Positions 8,255 to 17,420 of a stretch of 59,050 bases of DNA are shown here, piece by piece. The stretch is from NCBI GenBank assembly GCA_945862165.1, contig CAMAXI010000014.1:1-59050 (forward strand). The letters are read 5' to 3'. A program made the translations under genes and the position numbers. Origin of the DNA: Chryseobacterium gleum (lineage in GTDB: Bacteria > Bacteroidota > Bacteroidia > Flavobacteriales_D > Crocinitomicaceae). A model generated the notes under the pieces. That model was not told the origin of the DNA and did not search any database. It worked only from the letters and a program-made list of their open reading frames with translations. Positions within the stretch are counted from its first letter, which is position 1. The number at the start of each line of letters is the position of its first letter.

Positions 8255-10408
8255 ATGAAGTGTTTAGGTTTAATTTTCTTGTTGTTTATATCTGGTTTAT
8301 TTCAAGCGCAGACGACTATTAAAGGAACGCTTAAAGATGAAAACGGTAAGTCCATAATGTATGCGAACATTTTTGTCAAATTGGCAAAAGTTGGTGCAGT
8401 TTCATCGGAGACTGGAGAATTTTCTTTTGTTGTTGGAAAGACAGGATTAGACACCTTGATTGTTTCTTGTGTTGGTTTCCAAAAAATAAAACAACCGATC
8501 GAACTATCTGGTAAAGAACTTGTACTCAATTTACGGATGACTTTCCCTGAAAAAATGTTGGAAGAAGTTTTTATTTCTGCAGGTATGATTGAAGCATCGA
8601 ATGAGCGAAGTGTTGCGGTTCTTAAGCCATTGGATATTGTAACAACTGCTGGTGGACAAGGAGATATCGTAGGTGCTATTCAGACATTACCTGGTGTACA
8701 ACGAAATGGAGGTGATCAGACAGGATTAATGGTTCGTGGGGGAGATGTGAATGAGAGTTCAATGATTATTGATGGTATGATAGCTCAAAATGCATTTCAA
8801 AGTAGTGTACCTGGAGTTTCTCAACGAAGTCGTTTTAATCCTTTTCAGTTTAAAGGAACATCCTTTAGTAGTGGAGGATATACGGCTAGGTATGGACAAG
8901 CATTATCGGCAGTTTTGGATTTGCAGACGAATGATTTACCAGAAAAAAGTAATTTAAATGTTGGCGCAAACATGGCGGGAATTTCTATTTCTGGTTCTAA
9001 ATTAATGGAGAAAAATGCAATTGAATATAGTGGAAACTATCAAAATTTAGCGCCTTTTTATGGAATAACACCAACAAACGTGAAATTTTATAAAGTACCG
9101 CAAGGCGGATCTTTTTCCACGCGATGGATATCGAAATTGGACAATGATAAAGGGTTGTTTAAAATGAATTTTTCTAAATCTTTCTCCAAATCTGGTATAG
9201 AAATTAATAATCCAATGATTCCAGGTTCAAAATTGAATTACAATTTAGCGAATGAAAATACCTATTTCAATACTTCCTTTAGTTACGCTGCTAGTACCAA
9301 ATTAAATTATTTTACAGCATTTTCGTTCAGTAATAATACCGATGATATTGGTTTTGGATCGTTTGGAATTTATAATACTGATAGTCGCGTACAAGGTCGT
9401 GCAGAATTACGTTATGATATAAATAAGAAATTTAATTTTTTAGTAGGTAGTGAAATACAACGTATTTCATACTTGCAAAATTATGATGTGACATTCAGGA
9501 AATTCGATGAGTTGATGTCTGCAGGATATGCGGAGGCGGAGTTCAAAATAGGCCGGAAATTCGCATTGAAACCAGGAGTTCGTGGTGAATATTCACAACT
9601 ATTGGAAAAAGGAAATATAGTACCACGCTTATCCTTTGCAATTCGTACGGGTAAAAACACCCAATTATCTTTTGCTGGTGGGTCATTCTACCAAACTGCT
9701 GCAGTAAATTATTTATTGCAAGGTTATCGTCCTGATTTTCAAAAGTCGATACATTACATGTTGAATTACCAATACATGAAAAAGGGTAGGGTATTTCGTT
9801 TAGAAGGTTATTATAAAGATTACCAGCAGTTAATTCGTGAAAAAGGTTTTGCATATACACCAAACCAATTTCGAATGGATTTTGGTGCTTTGGATAACAC
9901 AGGAAGTGGTTACGCACAAGGAGTAGATGTTTTTTGGCGCGATAAAGAAAGTGTTAAAAATCTAGATTACTGGATTTCATACAGTTACATTGATACGAAA
10001 CGTTTGTATCAGAATTATACGGATAAGGTAACACCAGATTATGTTTCGAAAAATAATTTAAATATTATCGTTAAGTATTTATTTGAGAAAATCAACACTA
10101 ATTTCTCCTTCAGTTATAATTATTCGAGTGGAAGACCATATTATAATCCAGCATCGACGTTGTTCCTATCCGATCATGTGAAGGACTATCAAAATTTGGC
10201 AATGACAGCATCCTATTTACGCACTTTTAAGAAAGTGTTTGCAGTATTCTATTTGAGTTTGGATAATATGTTGAATACGAAGAATGTATTAGGGTATCGT
10301 TATTCAGCGGATGGAACTACTAGTTATCCGATTATTCCTCCATTATACCGTTCTGTGTTTATAGGGATGAACTTTTCATTTACAGAGTTTAATCAAGATG
10401 ATTTATAA
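8255..10408 (+). CDS. TonB-dependent receptor with carboxypeptidase-regulatory-like N-domain
   Basis: An outer-membrane TonB-dependent receptor of about 717 residues. A signal peptide (about 1-19, ending FQAQ) precedes a CarboxypepD_reg-like domain (TIKGTLKDENGKSIMYANIF), then a plug domain containing QTLPGVQRNGGDQTGLMVRGGDVNESS, then a long beta-barrel. The ligand is not evident. An in-frame GTG lies one codon before the ATG at 8255; the ATG is preferred. The next gene, encoding a secreted TPR-like protein, begins 18 bases after the stop, so the two probably form a unit. Confidence 0.9.
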   Translation: MKCLGLIFLLFISGLFQAQTTIKGTLKDENGKSIMYANIFVKLAKVGAVSSETGEFSFVVGKTGLDTLIVSCVGFQKIKQPIELSGKELVLNLRMTFPEKMLEEVFISAGMIEASNERSVAVLKPLDIVTTAGGQGDIVGAIQTLPGVQRNGGDQTGLMVRGGDVNESSMIIDGMIAQNAFQSSVPGVSQRSRFNPFQFKGTSFSSGGYTARYGQALSAVLDLQTNDLPEKSNLNVGANMAGISISGSKLMEKNAIEYSGNYQNLAPFYGITPTNVKFYKVPQGGSFSTRWISKLDNDKGLFKMNFSKSFSKSGIEINNPMIPGSKLNYNLANENTYFNTSFSYAASTKLNYFTAFSFSNNTDDIGFGSFGIYNTDSRVQGRAELRYDINKKFNFLVGSEIQRISYLQNYDVTFRKFDELMSAGYAEAEFKIGRKFALKPGVRGEYSQLLEKGNIVPRLSFAIRTGKNTQLSFAGGSFYQTAAVNYLLQGYRPDFQKSIHYMLNYQYMKKGRVFRLEGYYKDYQQLIREKGFAYTPNQFRMDFGALDNTGSGYAQGVDVFWRDKESVKNLDYWISYSYIDTKRLYQNYTDKVTPDYVSKNNLNIIVKYLFEKINTNFSFSYNYSSGRPYYNPASTLFLSDHVKDYQNLAMTASYLRTFKKVFAVFYLSLDNMLNTKNVLGYRYSADGTTSYPIIPPLYRSVFIGMNFSFTEFNQDDL

Positions 10409-10426
10409 TATTTTAATAAATAAAGG

Positions 10427-11068
10427 ATGAAAAAACTAGTTTTATTTTTGCTTTTAAGCTTTCCGATTTTCGCTTTTCAAGCGCAAACATTAGAAGAAAA
10501 ATTAACCGCTTTATTTTTAGAATTTGACACTACGCAAGTGTTTTCGGCTAAAATGGCGGCTTCTTCTAAGTTAGAATTATTGGCAAATATGGAGTCTGAA
10601 AATTATGCAGTTAATTATTATGCGGCATATTCCAAGGCTATGATTTCTTACAGAGAAAAAGAAATAGATAAAGACACGAGAGATATGTTTTTAGATGTGG
10701 CTGATTCTTTTTTGGAGAAAGTAAAACAACTACAACCAAAAAATGAAGAGACGTTTATTTTATCCGCCTTACTTGCCAATGCGCGTTTAGTTGTGGATGG
10801 AGGTAGTCGTTGGAAAAAACAAGGCGATATTTTCAATGCGAATATGGATGCTGCAATAGCGATTAACCCAAATAATCCAAGAATCTATCACCTAAAAGGA
10901 GTCGCATTATATTTTACACCGAAAATGTTCGGAGGAGGTGCCAAAAATGCGCTGGAATATTTAGAGAAAGCTAAAACAATGTTTGTAAATCAAGTAAACG
11001 GGAATATTACGGTTCCATATTGGGGTGAAAAACGTAATTTATATTTTATTTCAGAGTGTACAAAATAG
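10427..11068 (+). CDS. Secreted TPR-like protein of unknown function
   Basis: A 213-residue protein with a clear signal peptide (MKKLVLFLLLSFPIFAFQAQ). The rest is helical, with a TPR-like stretch (AAIAINPNNPRIYHLKGVALYF) and a following GGGAKNALEYLEKAKTMF. It follows the TonB receptor gene by 18 bases, so it may be a periplasmic partner. I do not recognise a defined family. Confidence 0.75.
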   Translation: MKKLVLFLLLSFPIFAFQAQTLEEKLTALFLEFDTTQVFSAKMAASSKLELLANMESENYAVNYYAAYSKAMISYREKEIDKDTRDMFLDVADSFLEKVKQLQPKNEETFILSALLANARLVVDGGSRWKKQGDIFNANMDAAIAINPNNPRIYHLKGVALYFTPKMFGGGAKNALEYLEKAKTMFVNQVNGNITVPYWGEKRNLYFISECTK

Positions 11069-11099
11069 TTTGAAAATCAAAAGAAAAAAAGTATTTTTG
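11069..11099 (+). promoter_or_regulatory. Consensus promoter of the zeta-like two-gene module
   Basis: TTTG at 11069-11072, exactly 19 bases, then TATTTTTG at 11092-11099: a full match to the Bacteroidota consensus. The ATG at 11104 is only 4 bases further, so the transcript is probably leaderless or nearly so. Confidence 0.8.
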
Positions 11100-11103
11100 A
11101 AAT

Positions 11104-11319
11104 ATGATATCTAGTTTTGAAAAATCATATTTAACGAAGCGTTTACTGATTAGTAAATCTCAAAAAGCGGTGAAGTTAGCTTCATCTATTGCTTTTGAAT
11201 TGGCTGGTTCAATTGTCAAAAAAGAAGGAAATCAAATTATAAGAGAATTTAAAGATGGCAAAAAAATTGTGCTTGTCGAATTACCTGATTCTTCCAATTT
11301 TCCATTAGCGCTTGACTAA
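11104..11319 (+). CDS. Small protein upstream of zeta-toxin-like kinase; candidate antitoxin
   Basis: A 71-residue protein with an amphipathic helical N-terminus (FEKSYLTKRLLISKSQKAVKLASSIAFELAG) and a short beta-hairpin-like C-terminus (QIIREFKDGKKIVLVELP). Its last 8 bases overlap the start of the P-loop gene. Small genes placed like this before zeta/COG4185 genes are often suggested to be antitoxins. That role is inferred here from position only; the sequence is not like the classical epsilon antitoxin. Confidence 0.6.
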   Translation: MISSFEKSYLTKRLLISKSQKAVKLASSIAFELAGSIVKKEGNQIIREFKDGKKIVLVELPDSSNFPLALD

Positions 11320-12109
11320 AGAAACGTTGCGACTTCGTATTTTTGCAGGGCCAAACGGTTCTGGCAAAAGTTCCATTATCAATTCCATTCGAAATTACAC
11401 AAAAGATAATGGTACCCCTTTAGATTTTGGTATTTATCTTAATGCAGATGATATAGCGAAAGAATTAACCAGTAATGGATGTAATTTAAATGTTTACCAA
11501 ATTGTATTTCAAGTAGAAGAATTTGTTGCATTTATTGCGACTTCCGGGTTATTAATAGGGGAGTTAAATGCGGAGAAATTGAGATCTATTTTTACAGTAG
11601 AAAATAATTTTGTCCAATTACTGGATGTCAATTATTCAGAACGATTTGCACAAATGTTAGCTACCTATTTACGTTCCGAATTACTAAGATTAAAAAAGAA
11701 ATTTTCCTTTGAAACTGTTTTTTCACATCCTGGTAAATTAGAATTTATGCAGGATGCAATCAAACAGGGATATAAGGTGTATTTATATTTTGTATCTACT
11801 GAAGATCCTGAAATTAATGTTTATCGCGTGAAAGAAGTCCGTGTCAAACAACATGGGCACGATGTTCCAGAGGATAAAATTAGAAGTCGTTACTTCCGGA
11901 CCATGGATTTAATGTATGCCGCATCTCAGTTAGCATACCGAAGCTATTATTTTGATAACTCAGCGGAAGGTAAGGATTTTAACTTGTTTGCTAGTTTTAA
12001 AGTAACAAAGGATTGGGAGAAAAAATGGGATATTCGAGAAGTCAATAAAGTTCCAATTTGGTTTAGAAATTATTACAGTGCAAATGTGACTAAATCAAAA
12101 AAAAAATAG
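11312..12109 (+). CDS. Zeta-toxin-like P-loop kinase/ATPase (COG4185 type)
   Basis: A 265-residue P-loop protein. Walker A GPNGSGKSS lies at 13-21, followed by NADDIAKEL, FSFETVFSHPGK, YFVSTEDPEINVYRVKEVRV, GHDVPEDKIRSRYFRT and a YYFDNSAEG motif. These are typical of the COG4185/zeta-toxin-domain family, whose characterised relatives phosphorylate UDP-sugars or other small substrates. There is no methionine before the P-loop, so the TTG at 11312 is the likely start; it overlaps the upstream gene by 8 bases. Toxicity is not shown by the sequence. Confidence 0.8.
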   Translation: MTKETLRLRIFAGPNGSGKSSIINSIRNYTKDNGTPLDFGIYLNADDIAKELTSNGCNLNVYQIVFQVEEFVAFIATSGLLIGELNAEKLRSIFTVENNFVQLLDVNYSERFAQMLATYLRSELLRLKKKFSFETVFSHPGKLEFMQDAIKQGYKVYLYFVSTEDPEINVYRVKEVRVKQHGHDVPEDKIRSRYFRTMDLMYAASQLAYRSYYFDNSAEGKDFNLFASFKVTKDWEKKWDIREVNKVPIWFRNYYSANVTKSKKK

Positions 12110-12140
12110 GTATTTTTAATTAATGTTATTCTAAAGTTTT

Positions 12141-12170
12141 TTTGTTAAGTCTATATTAATGTTACATTTG
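12141..12170 (+). promoter_or_regulatory. Promoter of the tandem barrel-protein genes
   Basis: TTTG at 12141-12144, an 18-base spacer, and TACATTTG at 12163-12170, 19 bases before the ATG at 12190. Confidence 0.7.
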
Positions 12171-12189
12171 TAAAAAAAACAAACGCTGT

Positions 12190-12816
12190 ATGAAAAAGTT
12201 AATAATGAGTTCTTTACTTGTAATAGTTTTAGGAACTGTTGGGTTTTCGCAAGGAATTAAATATACTAAAAATGACACTTTAAAATATATCGTAAAGAAT
12301 GATATATTACGTTTTTTTGGAGGAACATTTTGGACTGGTGTTGAAATTCCTATCAAAAATAGAAAGTCTATTTTAATCAATGGTATTGCTACCTATGGTT
12401 CTGGTATGGGAAGTAATAAAGAAAATATTGGATATGGTGGTGAATTACAATTCAGAAGTTATTTAGGTAAGGGTAGTTTTCAAACGAATTACCCTATTTA
12501 TTTGGCTTCACAGTTTATGTTTAGACGCATCAATTCGTATGAAAAAGTAATTAGTGGTGTTATAGATCCAATTTCTGGAGCTGCTGTTGATGATGAAACA
12601 AAATCTAGCTTTAATGTGTATTATTTTGGAGTCTTGTTAGGGTGTCAAGTTTTTGTTAATCAAGTTTTTACGTTAGATTTAAATTTTGGTGGTGGTATAC
12701 GTTTGTCGCAAGTAGATGGAGATAAATCCTTTACACGATTTAAAGACATTTCTGATTTGGATTATTCTGGTGTTATTCCAAGATTTGGTGTGACTATTGG
12801 AATTATACAACATTAA
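12190..12816 (+). CDS. Secreted outer-membrane beta-barrel-like protein, paralogue 1
   Basis: A 208-residue protein with a signal peptide (MKKLIMSSLLVIVLGTVGFSQ) and alternating polar/apolar strands typical of small outer-membrane barrels, ending in a predicted strand (RFGVTIGII). The C-terminal half shares a pattern with the next gene: GxxLGxQ, then LDxxxGGGxxLSQ, then TRxxxxxxxxDxxG and GVxIG. The function is unknown. It is the first gene of a two-gene unit with its own promoter. Confidence 0.75.
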   Translation: MKKLIMSSLLVIVLGTVGFSQGIKYTKNDTLKYIVKNDILRFFGGTFWTGVEIPIKNRKSILINGIATYGSGMGSNKENIGYGGELQFRSYLGKGSFQTNYPIYLASQFMFRRINSYEKVISGVIDPISGAAVDDETKSSFNVYYFGVLLGCQVFVNQVFTLDLNFGGGIRLSQVDGDKSFTRFKDISDLDYSGVIPRFGVTIGIIQH

Positions 12817-12820
12817 TCCA

Positions 12821-13471
12821 ATGCGAACGCTAATTAGTTTTGGTATTTCTGTTTTTTGTTGTCTTTCGTGTGTATTTGCGCAAGATTCAATTGTACTCGG
12901 AGATAAAAATTATAAATTAGATTTATTTCGAGCGGTTCAGGGTACAATACAGTTGACGCGTGAGCAACGTATTTCTTCACGATATTCAATAAATATAGGA
13001 GTGATGGGTACGTATGCTTCTACTCGAGGGCTGGCAAAACCTTATTTAAAAGCACAGGATTTCGTCTATGTTGATGCGACAACAAATAAAATATATTCAT
13101 TAGAAAATGTAGAGGCATTGGGGTATGGTGTTAATTTTCAATTACGCAAATATTTATCCAAATATCCTACGAAAGAATTGAAGGGATTTTATTTAGCGCC
13201 AGAATTGTTTTATAGACGTTTATTTTTAAGTTCTTTGATTGAGACAAATATTGAGGTGAAAAGGAATTTAAATCTTGGCTATATTGGATATGCTTTAGGA
13301 TATCAAAAAATTTGGAAAGATATTGTTTGTTTAGATACGTATGTTGGAGGAGGTTTCTTTTTGAGTCAATATACGGATGAATCCCATTTGACACGTTATC
13401 GTAATAATTACCAAGTTGATTTTACTGGTATGTATTTTAATATGGGTGTTCTCATTGGATATGTTAGATAA
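12821..13471 (+). CDS. Secreted outer-membrane beta-barrel-like protein, paralogue 2
   Basis: About 216 residues from the ATG at 12821, which places a clean signal peptide (MRTLISFGISVFCCLSCVFAQ) at the N-terminus; an earlier in-frame start would bury it. It is a diverged paralogue of the protein just upstream, sharing the GYALGYQ, GGGFFLSQ, LTRY and MGVLIGYV pattern positions. The start is 4 bases after the preceding stop codon, which indicates one transcript. The function is unknown. Confidence 0.75.
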   Translation: MRTLISFGISVFCCLSCVFAQDSIVLGDKNYKLDLFRAVQGTIQLTREQRISSRYSINIGVMGTYASTRGLAKPYLKAQDFVYVDATTNKIYSLENVEALGYGVNFQLRKYLSKYPTKELKGFYLAPELFYRRLFLSSLIETNIEVKRNLNLGYIGYALGYQKIWKDIVCLDTYVGGGFFLSQYTDESHLTRYRNNYQVDFTGMYFNMGVLIGYVR

Positions 13472-13524
13472 TCTTTTTTAAGCGTATTAAATAACTACTA
13501 TCCTAAATTTAATCTTGCATAACG

Positions 13525-15747
13525 TTAAAGTATCAATAAGCCTATGTCTCTTAACATTGCGAAGTTTTGGTTAGATATATATGACTTTAAGCTACCGAGT
13601 TGATTCATTTCTAGATCGGTTTCTAATTGCGTTATTCTTAATTTTTTAGTAGCTTTTATTTGCTCTAGCCAAGTTTTTATTAAAACACCTTCTTTTTGAT
13701 TGAATGTTACGGAAAAATCTTCCTGTAGTGTTGAAAAAAGAAAATTCATTTTTTGAATTAATTTCCCTTTTTTGTTGGATGTAAATTTGGTTGTAATTGG
13801 CGTTGGTCCAATCCAATATATTTTTGTAGTAGGTTTAAATACTGGTATTGAATTATCGTTAAGTGCTCGTTGGATATAGGTACTGGGGACAAGTGTCCGA
13901 GGTATTTTAAAATCAAACCATTCTTGTAATGGCAGATCGAACCCAATTCCATGCATATAATTAAAAAGTGCTTTTTTTAAGCCATCACTAAATGCAGCAT
14001 GATCACATCCAGTTTTGTCTTCGTGGTAGAGATCGTTATTAGCAAAAGTTCCATTTTGAAGTCCCGTAATTCGGATATTATACTTCTCTGGGTTTAAACC
14101 AATGGGACTATGAGCTGTAAGCGCAAATTGATGCCAAAAACCAGATTGTACAATTCCTAACTCGAATAGCTGTCTAACCATTTCGAGGGAATCTATCGTC
14201 TCTTGTGTTGTTTGTGTTGGGAAGCCATACATCAGGTATGCGTGCACCATAATTCCAGCTTGTGTAAAATTATCCGTTACTTGCGCTACTTGTTGTACGG
14301 TTACCCCTTTGTCGATGAGTGTTAATAATCTATCCGAAGCAACTTCAAGACCTCCAGAAACGGCTATACATCCTGATTTTGCGAGTAGTCGACATAAGTC
14401 ATAGGAAAAACTTTTTTCAAAACGGATATTTGTCCACCAGACAACTGTAAGTTTACGCTGGATGATTTCTATGGCCAATTCACGCATTAACGCAGGTGGA
14501 GCGGCTTCATCGACAAAATGAAACCCGTTTGTACCCGTTTGAATAATCAATTCTTCCATGCGGTCGACTAATATTTTCGCGGTAGTAGCTTCGTATATTT
14601 TTATGTAGTCGAGCGAGACGTCACAAAAGGTACATTTACTCCAGTAGCAACCATGCGCTAATGTGAGTTTATTCCATCGTCCATCGCTCCAAAGACGATG
14701 CATTGGATTTGCAACTTCTATTACGGATAGATATTTTCGTAGCGGTAAATCTGAATAATCTGGTGTTCCAACATCTTTTTGCTTAAAGTCTGGTGTGTTT
14801 GAATTGTTTATGTAGATGACTTTGTTTTCGACTAGGGTTAATGTTCTTTTAAGTTCCTCTAATTTTCTTTTTCCATCGAAATATTCAAGCAGATTTAAAA
14901 TTGGTGCTTCCCCATCATCGAGCGTAATAAAATCAAAAAATTCAAAAACTCGAATATCTTTCAGGGAGCGTAGTTCTGTATTTGGGTATCCACCGCCAAA
15001 AGTAATTTTAATATTTTGGTGGTTTTGTTTAATGTATTTCGCACATCGAAAAGCACTATAAACATTCCCCGGAAATGGCGCTGTAATTGCAACAAAGGAT
15101 GGACTTTCAGTACTGATTTTTTGTTCTAGAATTTCTAGCGTAATTTGGTCTATATAACTTGGTTCTTTAGCAAGTGCATCATATAAATCATCAAAACTGG
15201 AAGCGGATCTTGCTAAACGTTCTGCATATCTACTAAATCCAAAATGTGGATCGATTGCTTCGGAAATCAAATCGGAAATATCTTCTAAGTATAAAGTTGC
15301 TAGATGTCTTGCTTTATCCCGAATCCCCATTGTTCCAAAAGCCCAATCAAGGTCTTCCAATTGCATAAAACGGGATGCTTCTGGAAGATAATTTCGTTCA
15401 CATATTAGGTGCGCTATACTCGGATTGGTATCGTGTAAAAATGTCATTACAGCATCAATCGTGTTTATATAATTCTCTTGAAGTCGAAGTATGCGTTGTG
15501 CGTTTGGAGAAAGTTTTTGGTGCGTTTCTGCAATTTGGAAAATGTTCGTCAATCCATTTTTAGAAAACAGCGATAAAATAACTTCGATACCTAAGTCACA
15601 TTGATAACTTGGAATAGAAATGGTATTTAAAAATCCTTTGATATATGCCGTTGCAGGATACGGAGTGTTTAATTGTGTAAATGGCGGTGTAATTAAGAGA
15701 ACTTTTTGTGGCACAGTTATAAAAATTAGTTGGCTGTTTTTCTCCAA
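13525..15747 (-). CDS. B12-binding domain/radical SAM protein with CX4CX2C cluster motif
   Basis: A protein of up to 740 residues. An N-terminal cobalamin-binding-like domain (KVLLITPPFTQLNTPYPATAY) precedes a radical SAM domain. The cluster cysteines are C367, C372 and C375 in HGCYWSKCTFCD, which is CX4CX2C rather than the canonical CX3CX2C. SAM-contact regions follow (SGGLEVASDRLL, AYLMYGFPTQT). The substrate is unknown; C-methylation or a similar B12 radical reaction is possible. The ATG at 15747 overlaps porQ by 22 bases. A GTG at 15714 (giving MPQKVLLITPP) fits the family's usual N-terminus and may be the true start. It probably shares porQ's transcript. Confidence 0.85.
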   Translation of the reverse strand: MEKNSQLIFITVPQKVLLITPPFTQLNTPYPATAYIKGFLNTISIPSYQCDLGIEVILSLFSKNGLTNIFQIAETHQKLSPNAQRILRLQENYINTIDAVMTFLHDTNPSIAHLICERNYLPEASRFMQLEDLDWAFGTMGIRDKARHLATLYLEDISDLISEAIDPHFGFSRYAERLARSASSFDDLYDALAKEPSYIDQITLEILEQKISTESPSFVAITAPFPGNVYSAFRCAKYIKQNHQNIKITFGGGYPNTELRSLKDIRVFEFFDFITLDDGEAPILNLLEYFDGKRKLEELKRTLTLVENKVIYINNSNTPDFKQKDVGTPDYSDLPLRKYLSVIEVANPMHRLWSDGRWNKLTLAHGCYWSKCTFCDVSLDYIKIYEATTAKILVDRMEELIIQTGTNGFHFVDEAAPPALMRELAIEIIQRKLTVVWWTNIRFEKSFSYDLCRLLAKSGCIAVSGGLEVASDRLLTLIDKGVTVQQVAQVTDNFTQAGIMVHAYLMYGFPTQTTQETIDSLEMVRQLFELGIVQSGFWHQFALTAHSPIGLNPEKYNIRITGLQNGTFANNDLYHEDKTGCDHAAFSDGLKKALFNYMHGIGFDLPLQEWFDFKIPRTLVPSTYIQRALNDNSIPVFKPTTKIYWIGPTPITTKFTSNKKGKLIQKMNFLFSTLQEDFSVTFNQKEGVLIKTWLEQIKATKKLRITQLETDLEMNQLGSLKSYISNQNFAMLRDIGLLIL

Positions 15748-16772
15748 TTTGCTGGATTTGTTGTTAATGTGATTCCATTTAAGAATCCAGATGCGGCGTA
15801 AATGTTTAAACCATAATCTAGACTAAAGCGTTTGAAATACATTCCTAAACCAAAGGAAAACCCTGCCATTGCTGGTCGGTTGGTGAGTTTAAATTCTTCT
15901 CTTCGGTGATAATCGAATGCCATACGGAAATGTAGGTTTTTAGAGAATAGAAACTCAATTTGTGGCGTGAAATGGTGTGCGATTTTTTGAAATGCATTTG
16001 CACGAATTACTTGTATAGAATCTCCTGTAAGTGGATCTATTTTTCCGGAGTTATTTGGTGTTTGATAACTTAAATCCCAATAATTTAAATGGTGTGCTAA
16101 GTATGAAAATCGAATTGGTGCATGTGCTAATTTGTGTGTAAATGCCATTTGGATTTCTGCGGGAAGCATCGTATTACTTTTTGAAACAAAGCCTTTAAAT
16201 TGTGTTCCTACATTTTTTACAAGTAAGGTAAATAATGTTTGTTTTTCTTTGTTTTCATAGGTAGCAGCAAAATCGACACCTATGCCCAACGAATAATACG
16301 AAGCATATTGTGCATATAATAGAGATGCCTGAACACCAATACTTAGTCGATCTTTAATTTTTCTTGCATATCCCGCACTTACAATAAAATCAGCAGGGCT
16401 GAAGTCGCCAATAATAGTTCCGTTCTCGAGGGTTTCTTTCATCGAGCCGTAATTAACATAACGAAGTGATAAACTTCCGACTCCCTGTATTTTTGTTAGG
16501 TTCTTTGCGGCACATAGCATACCGAAATTTACGCCACCCGTTTGAATTTGATGACTAAAACCAATTTGTTTGTGCATTTGTTCATTCAGTAGCGCAGGGT
16601 TTGAAATTCCTAAGTTTACATCTGCATCTTTTATTGTGATAAAACTTCCTCCCAAAGCCGTTGATCTAGCCGAATAAGACTGATTAAGCGAAGGGAAACT
16701 ACTTGTACCACCTATTTGTCCGAAGGAATATCCGGTTAAACAAAGGAGTAAAATTAGTTTTAGGAACTTCAT
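15726..16772 (-). CDS. porQ: Type IX secretion system protein PorQ
   Basis: A 348-residue outer-membrane protein of the PorV/PorQ (FadL-like barrel) group. It has a signal peptide (about 1-18, ending YSFGQ), then the typical N-terminal pattern GGTSSFPSLNQSYSARSTALGGSFITIKD with SNPALL, and a barrel ending near FLNGITLTTNPANWRK. PorQ takes part in T9SS, which exports the two sorting-domain proteins found elsewhere in the window. The gene has its own -7 element upstream and overlaps the radical SAM gene downstream. Confidence 0.85.
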   Translation of the reverse strand: MKFLKLILLLCLTGYSFGQIGGTSSFPSLNQSYSARSTALGGSFITIKDADVNLGISNPALLNEQMHKQIGFSHQIQTGGVNFGMLCAAKNLTKIQGVGSLSLRYVNYGSMKETLENGTIIGDFSPADFIVSAGYARKIKDRLSIGVQASLLYAQYASYYSLGIGVDFAATYENKEKQTLFTLLVKNVGTQFKGFVSKSNTMLPAEIQMAFTHKLAHAPIRFSYLAHHLNYWDLSYQTPNNSGKIDPLTGDSIQVIRANAFQKIAHHFTPQIEFLFSKNLHFRMAFDYHRREEFKLTNRPAMAGFSFGLGMYFKRFSLDYGLNIYAASGFLNGITLTTNPANWRKTAN

Positions 16773-16789
16773 ATGTGCTAGCTAACGTA

Positions 16790-16797
16790 CAAATATA
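16790..16797 (-). promoter_or_regulatory. -7 element before porQ
   Basis: Reading the minus strand, TATATTTG matches TAnnTTTG exactly, 17 bases before the porQ ATG. A TTG lies 22 bases further upstream (16820-16822), slightly longer than the usual spacing. Confidence 0.55.
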
Positions 16798-16805
16798 AGG
16801 ATTAG

Positions 16806-17303
16806 TTACACTCTTTTTCCAATTTCGATTGCTTCGAGGTTTTGTATTTTGTCACCATCGATTTGAAAGCGAAGTAGGGTTTTTACTTGGTGAAATCCTT
16901 TGATGCCACAAGCTCCAGGATTCATCCATAACATATTGAATTTCGGATCCATTTTCACTAATAAGATATGTGAATGTCCACAAATAAATAGTTTAGGTGC
17001 TTTTTCTTGGAGTGCATCAAGTGCTGGTTTAGCGTATTTACCTGGTTTTCCTCCGATATGCGTCATTAGTACATCAACATTTTCTATGGTAAATCGATTA
17101 AATTCTGGAAATTCACGACGTAAAATATGATCATCGATATTACCATATACTGCGCGCAATGGTTTGAATTTTTTTAATTGATCGGTGACTTCGATGGACC
17201 CGATATCTCCTGCATGCCATATTTCATCTACATCTTTAAAGTAATCGAAGATTTTAGTGTTTAGGTGACTATGCGTATCAGAAAGTAAGCCGATTTTAAC
17301 CAT
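16806..17303 (-). CDS. YfcE/MJ0936 family metallophosphoesterase
   Basis: A 165-residue cytosolic phosphodiesterase. All metal-site motifs are visible: GLLSDTHSH (about 5-13), WHAGDIGS, VYGNIDDH, MTHIGGKPG and FICGHSHI. The family hydrolyses model phosphodiesters; the physiological substrate is unknown. It is transcribed ahead of porQ on the minus strand, with a separate promoter element between them. Confidence 0.88.
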   Translation of the reverse strand: MVKIGLLSDTHSHLNTKIFDYFKDVDEIWHAGDIGSIEVTDQLKKFKPLRAVYGNIDDHILRREFPEFNRFTIENVDVLMTHIGGKPGKYAKPALDALQEKAPKLFICGHSHILLVKMDPKFNMLWMNPGACGIKGFHQVKTLLRFQIDGDKIQNLEAIEIGKRV

Positions 17304-17394
17304 TTAGTTGTAACGAGTTAATTAGAGGGAAAGTAATGTAGTTATTCGATTGACTTGGGTGTAAAATTAGGATTAAAGATAGGAAAACAATGAT

Positions 17395-17402
17395 TAACTT
17401 TG
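17395..17402 (+). promoter_or_regulatory. -7 element before meaB
   Basis: TAACTTTG, an exact TAnnTTTG match, 18 bases before the ATG at 17421. The upstream half is weak (TTA rather than TTG at about 19 bases). Confidence 0.5.
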
Positions 17403-17420
17403 TCGAAAGAAGGCGCATAA

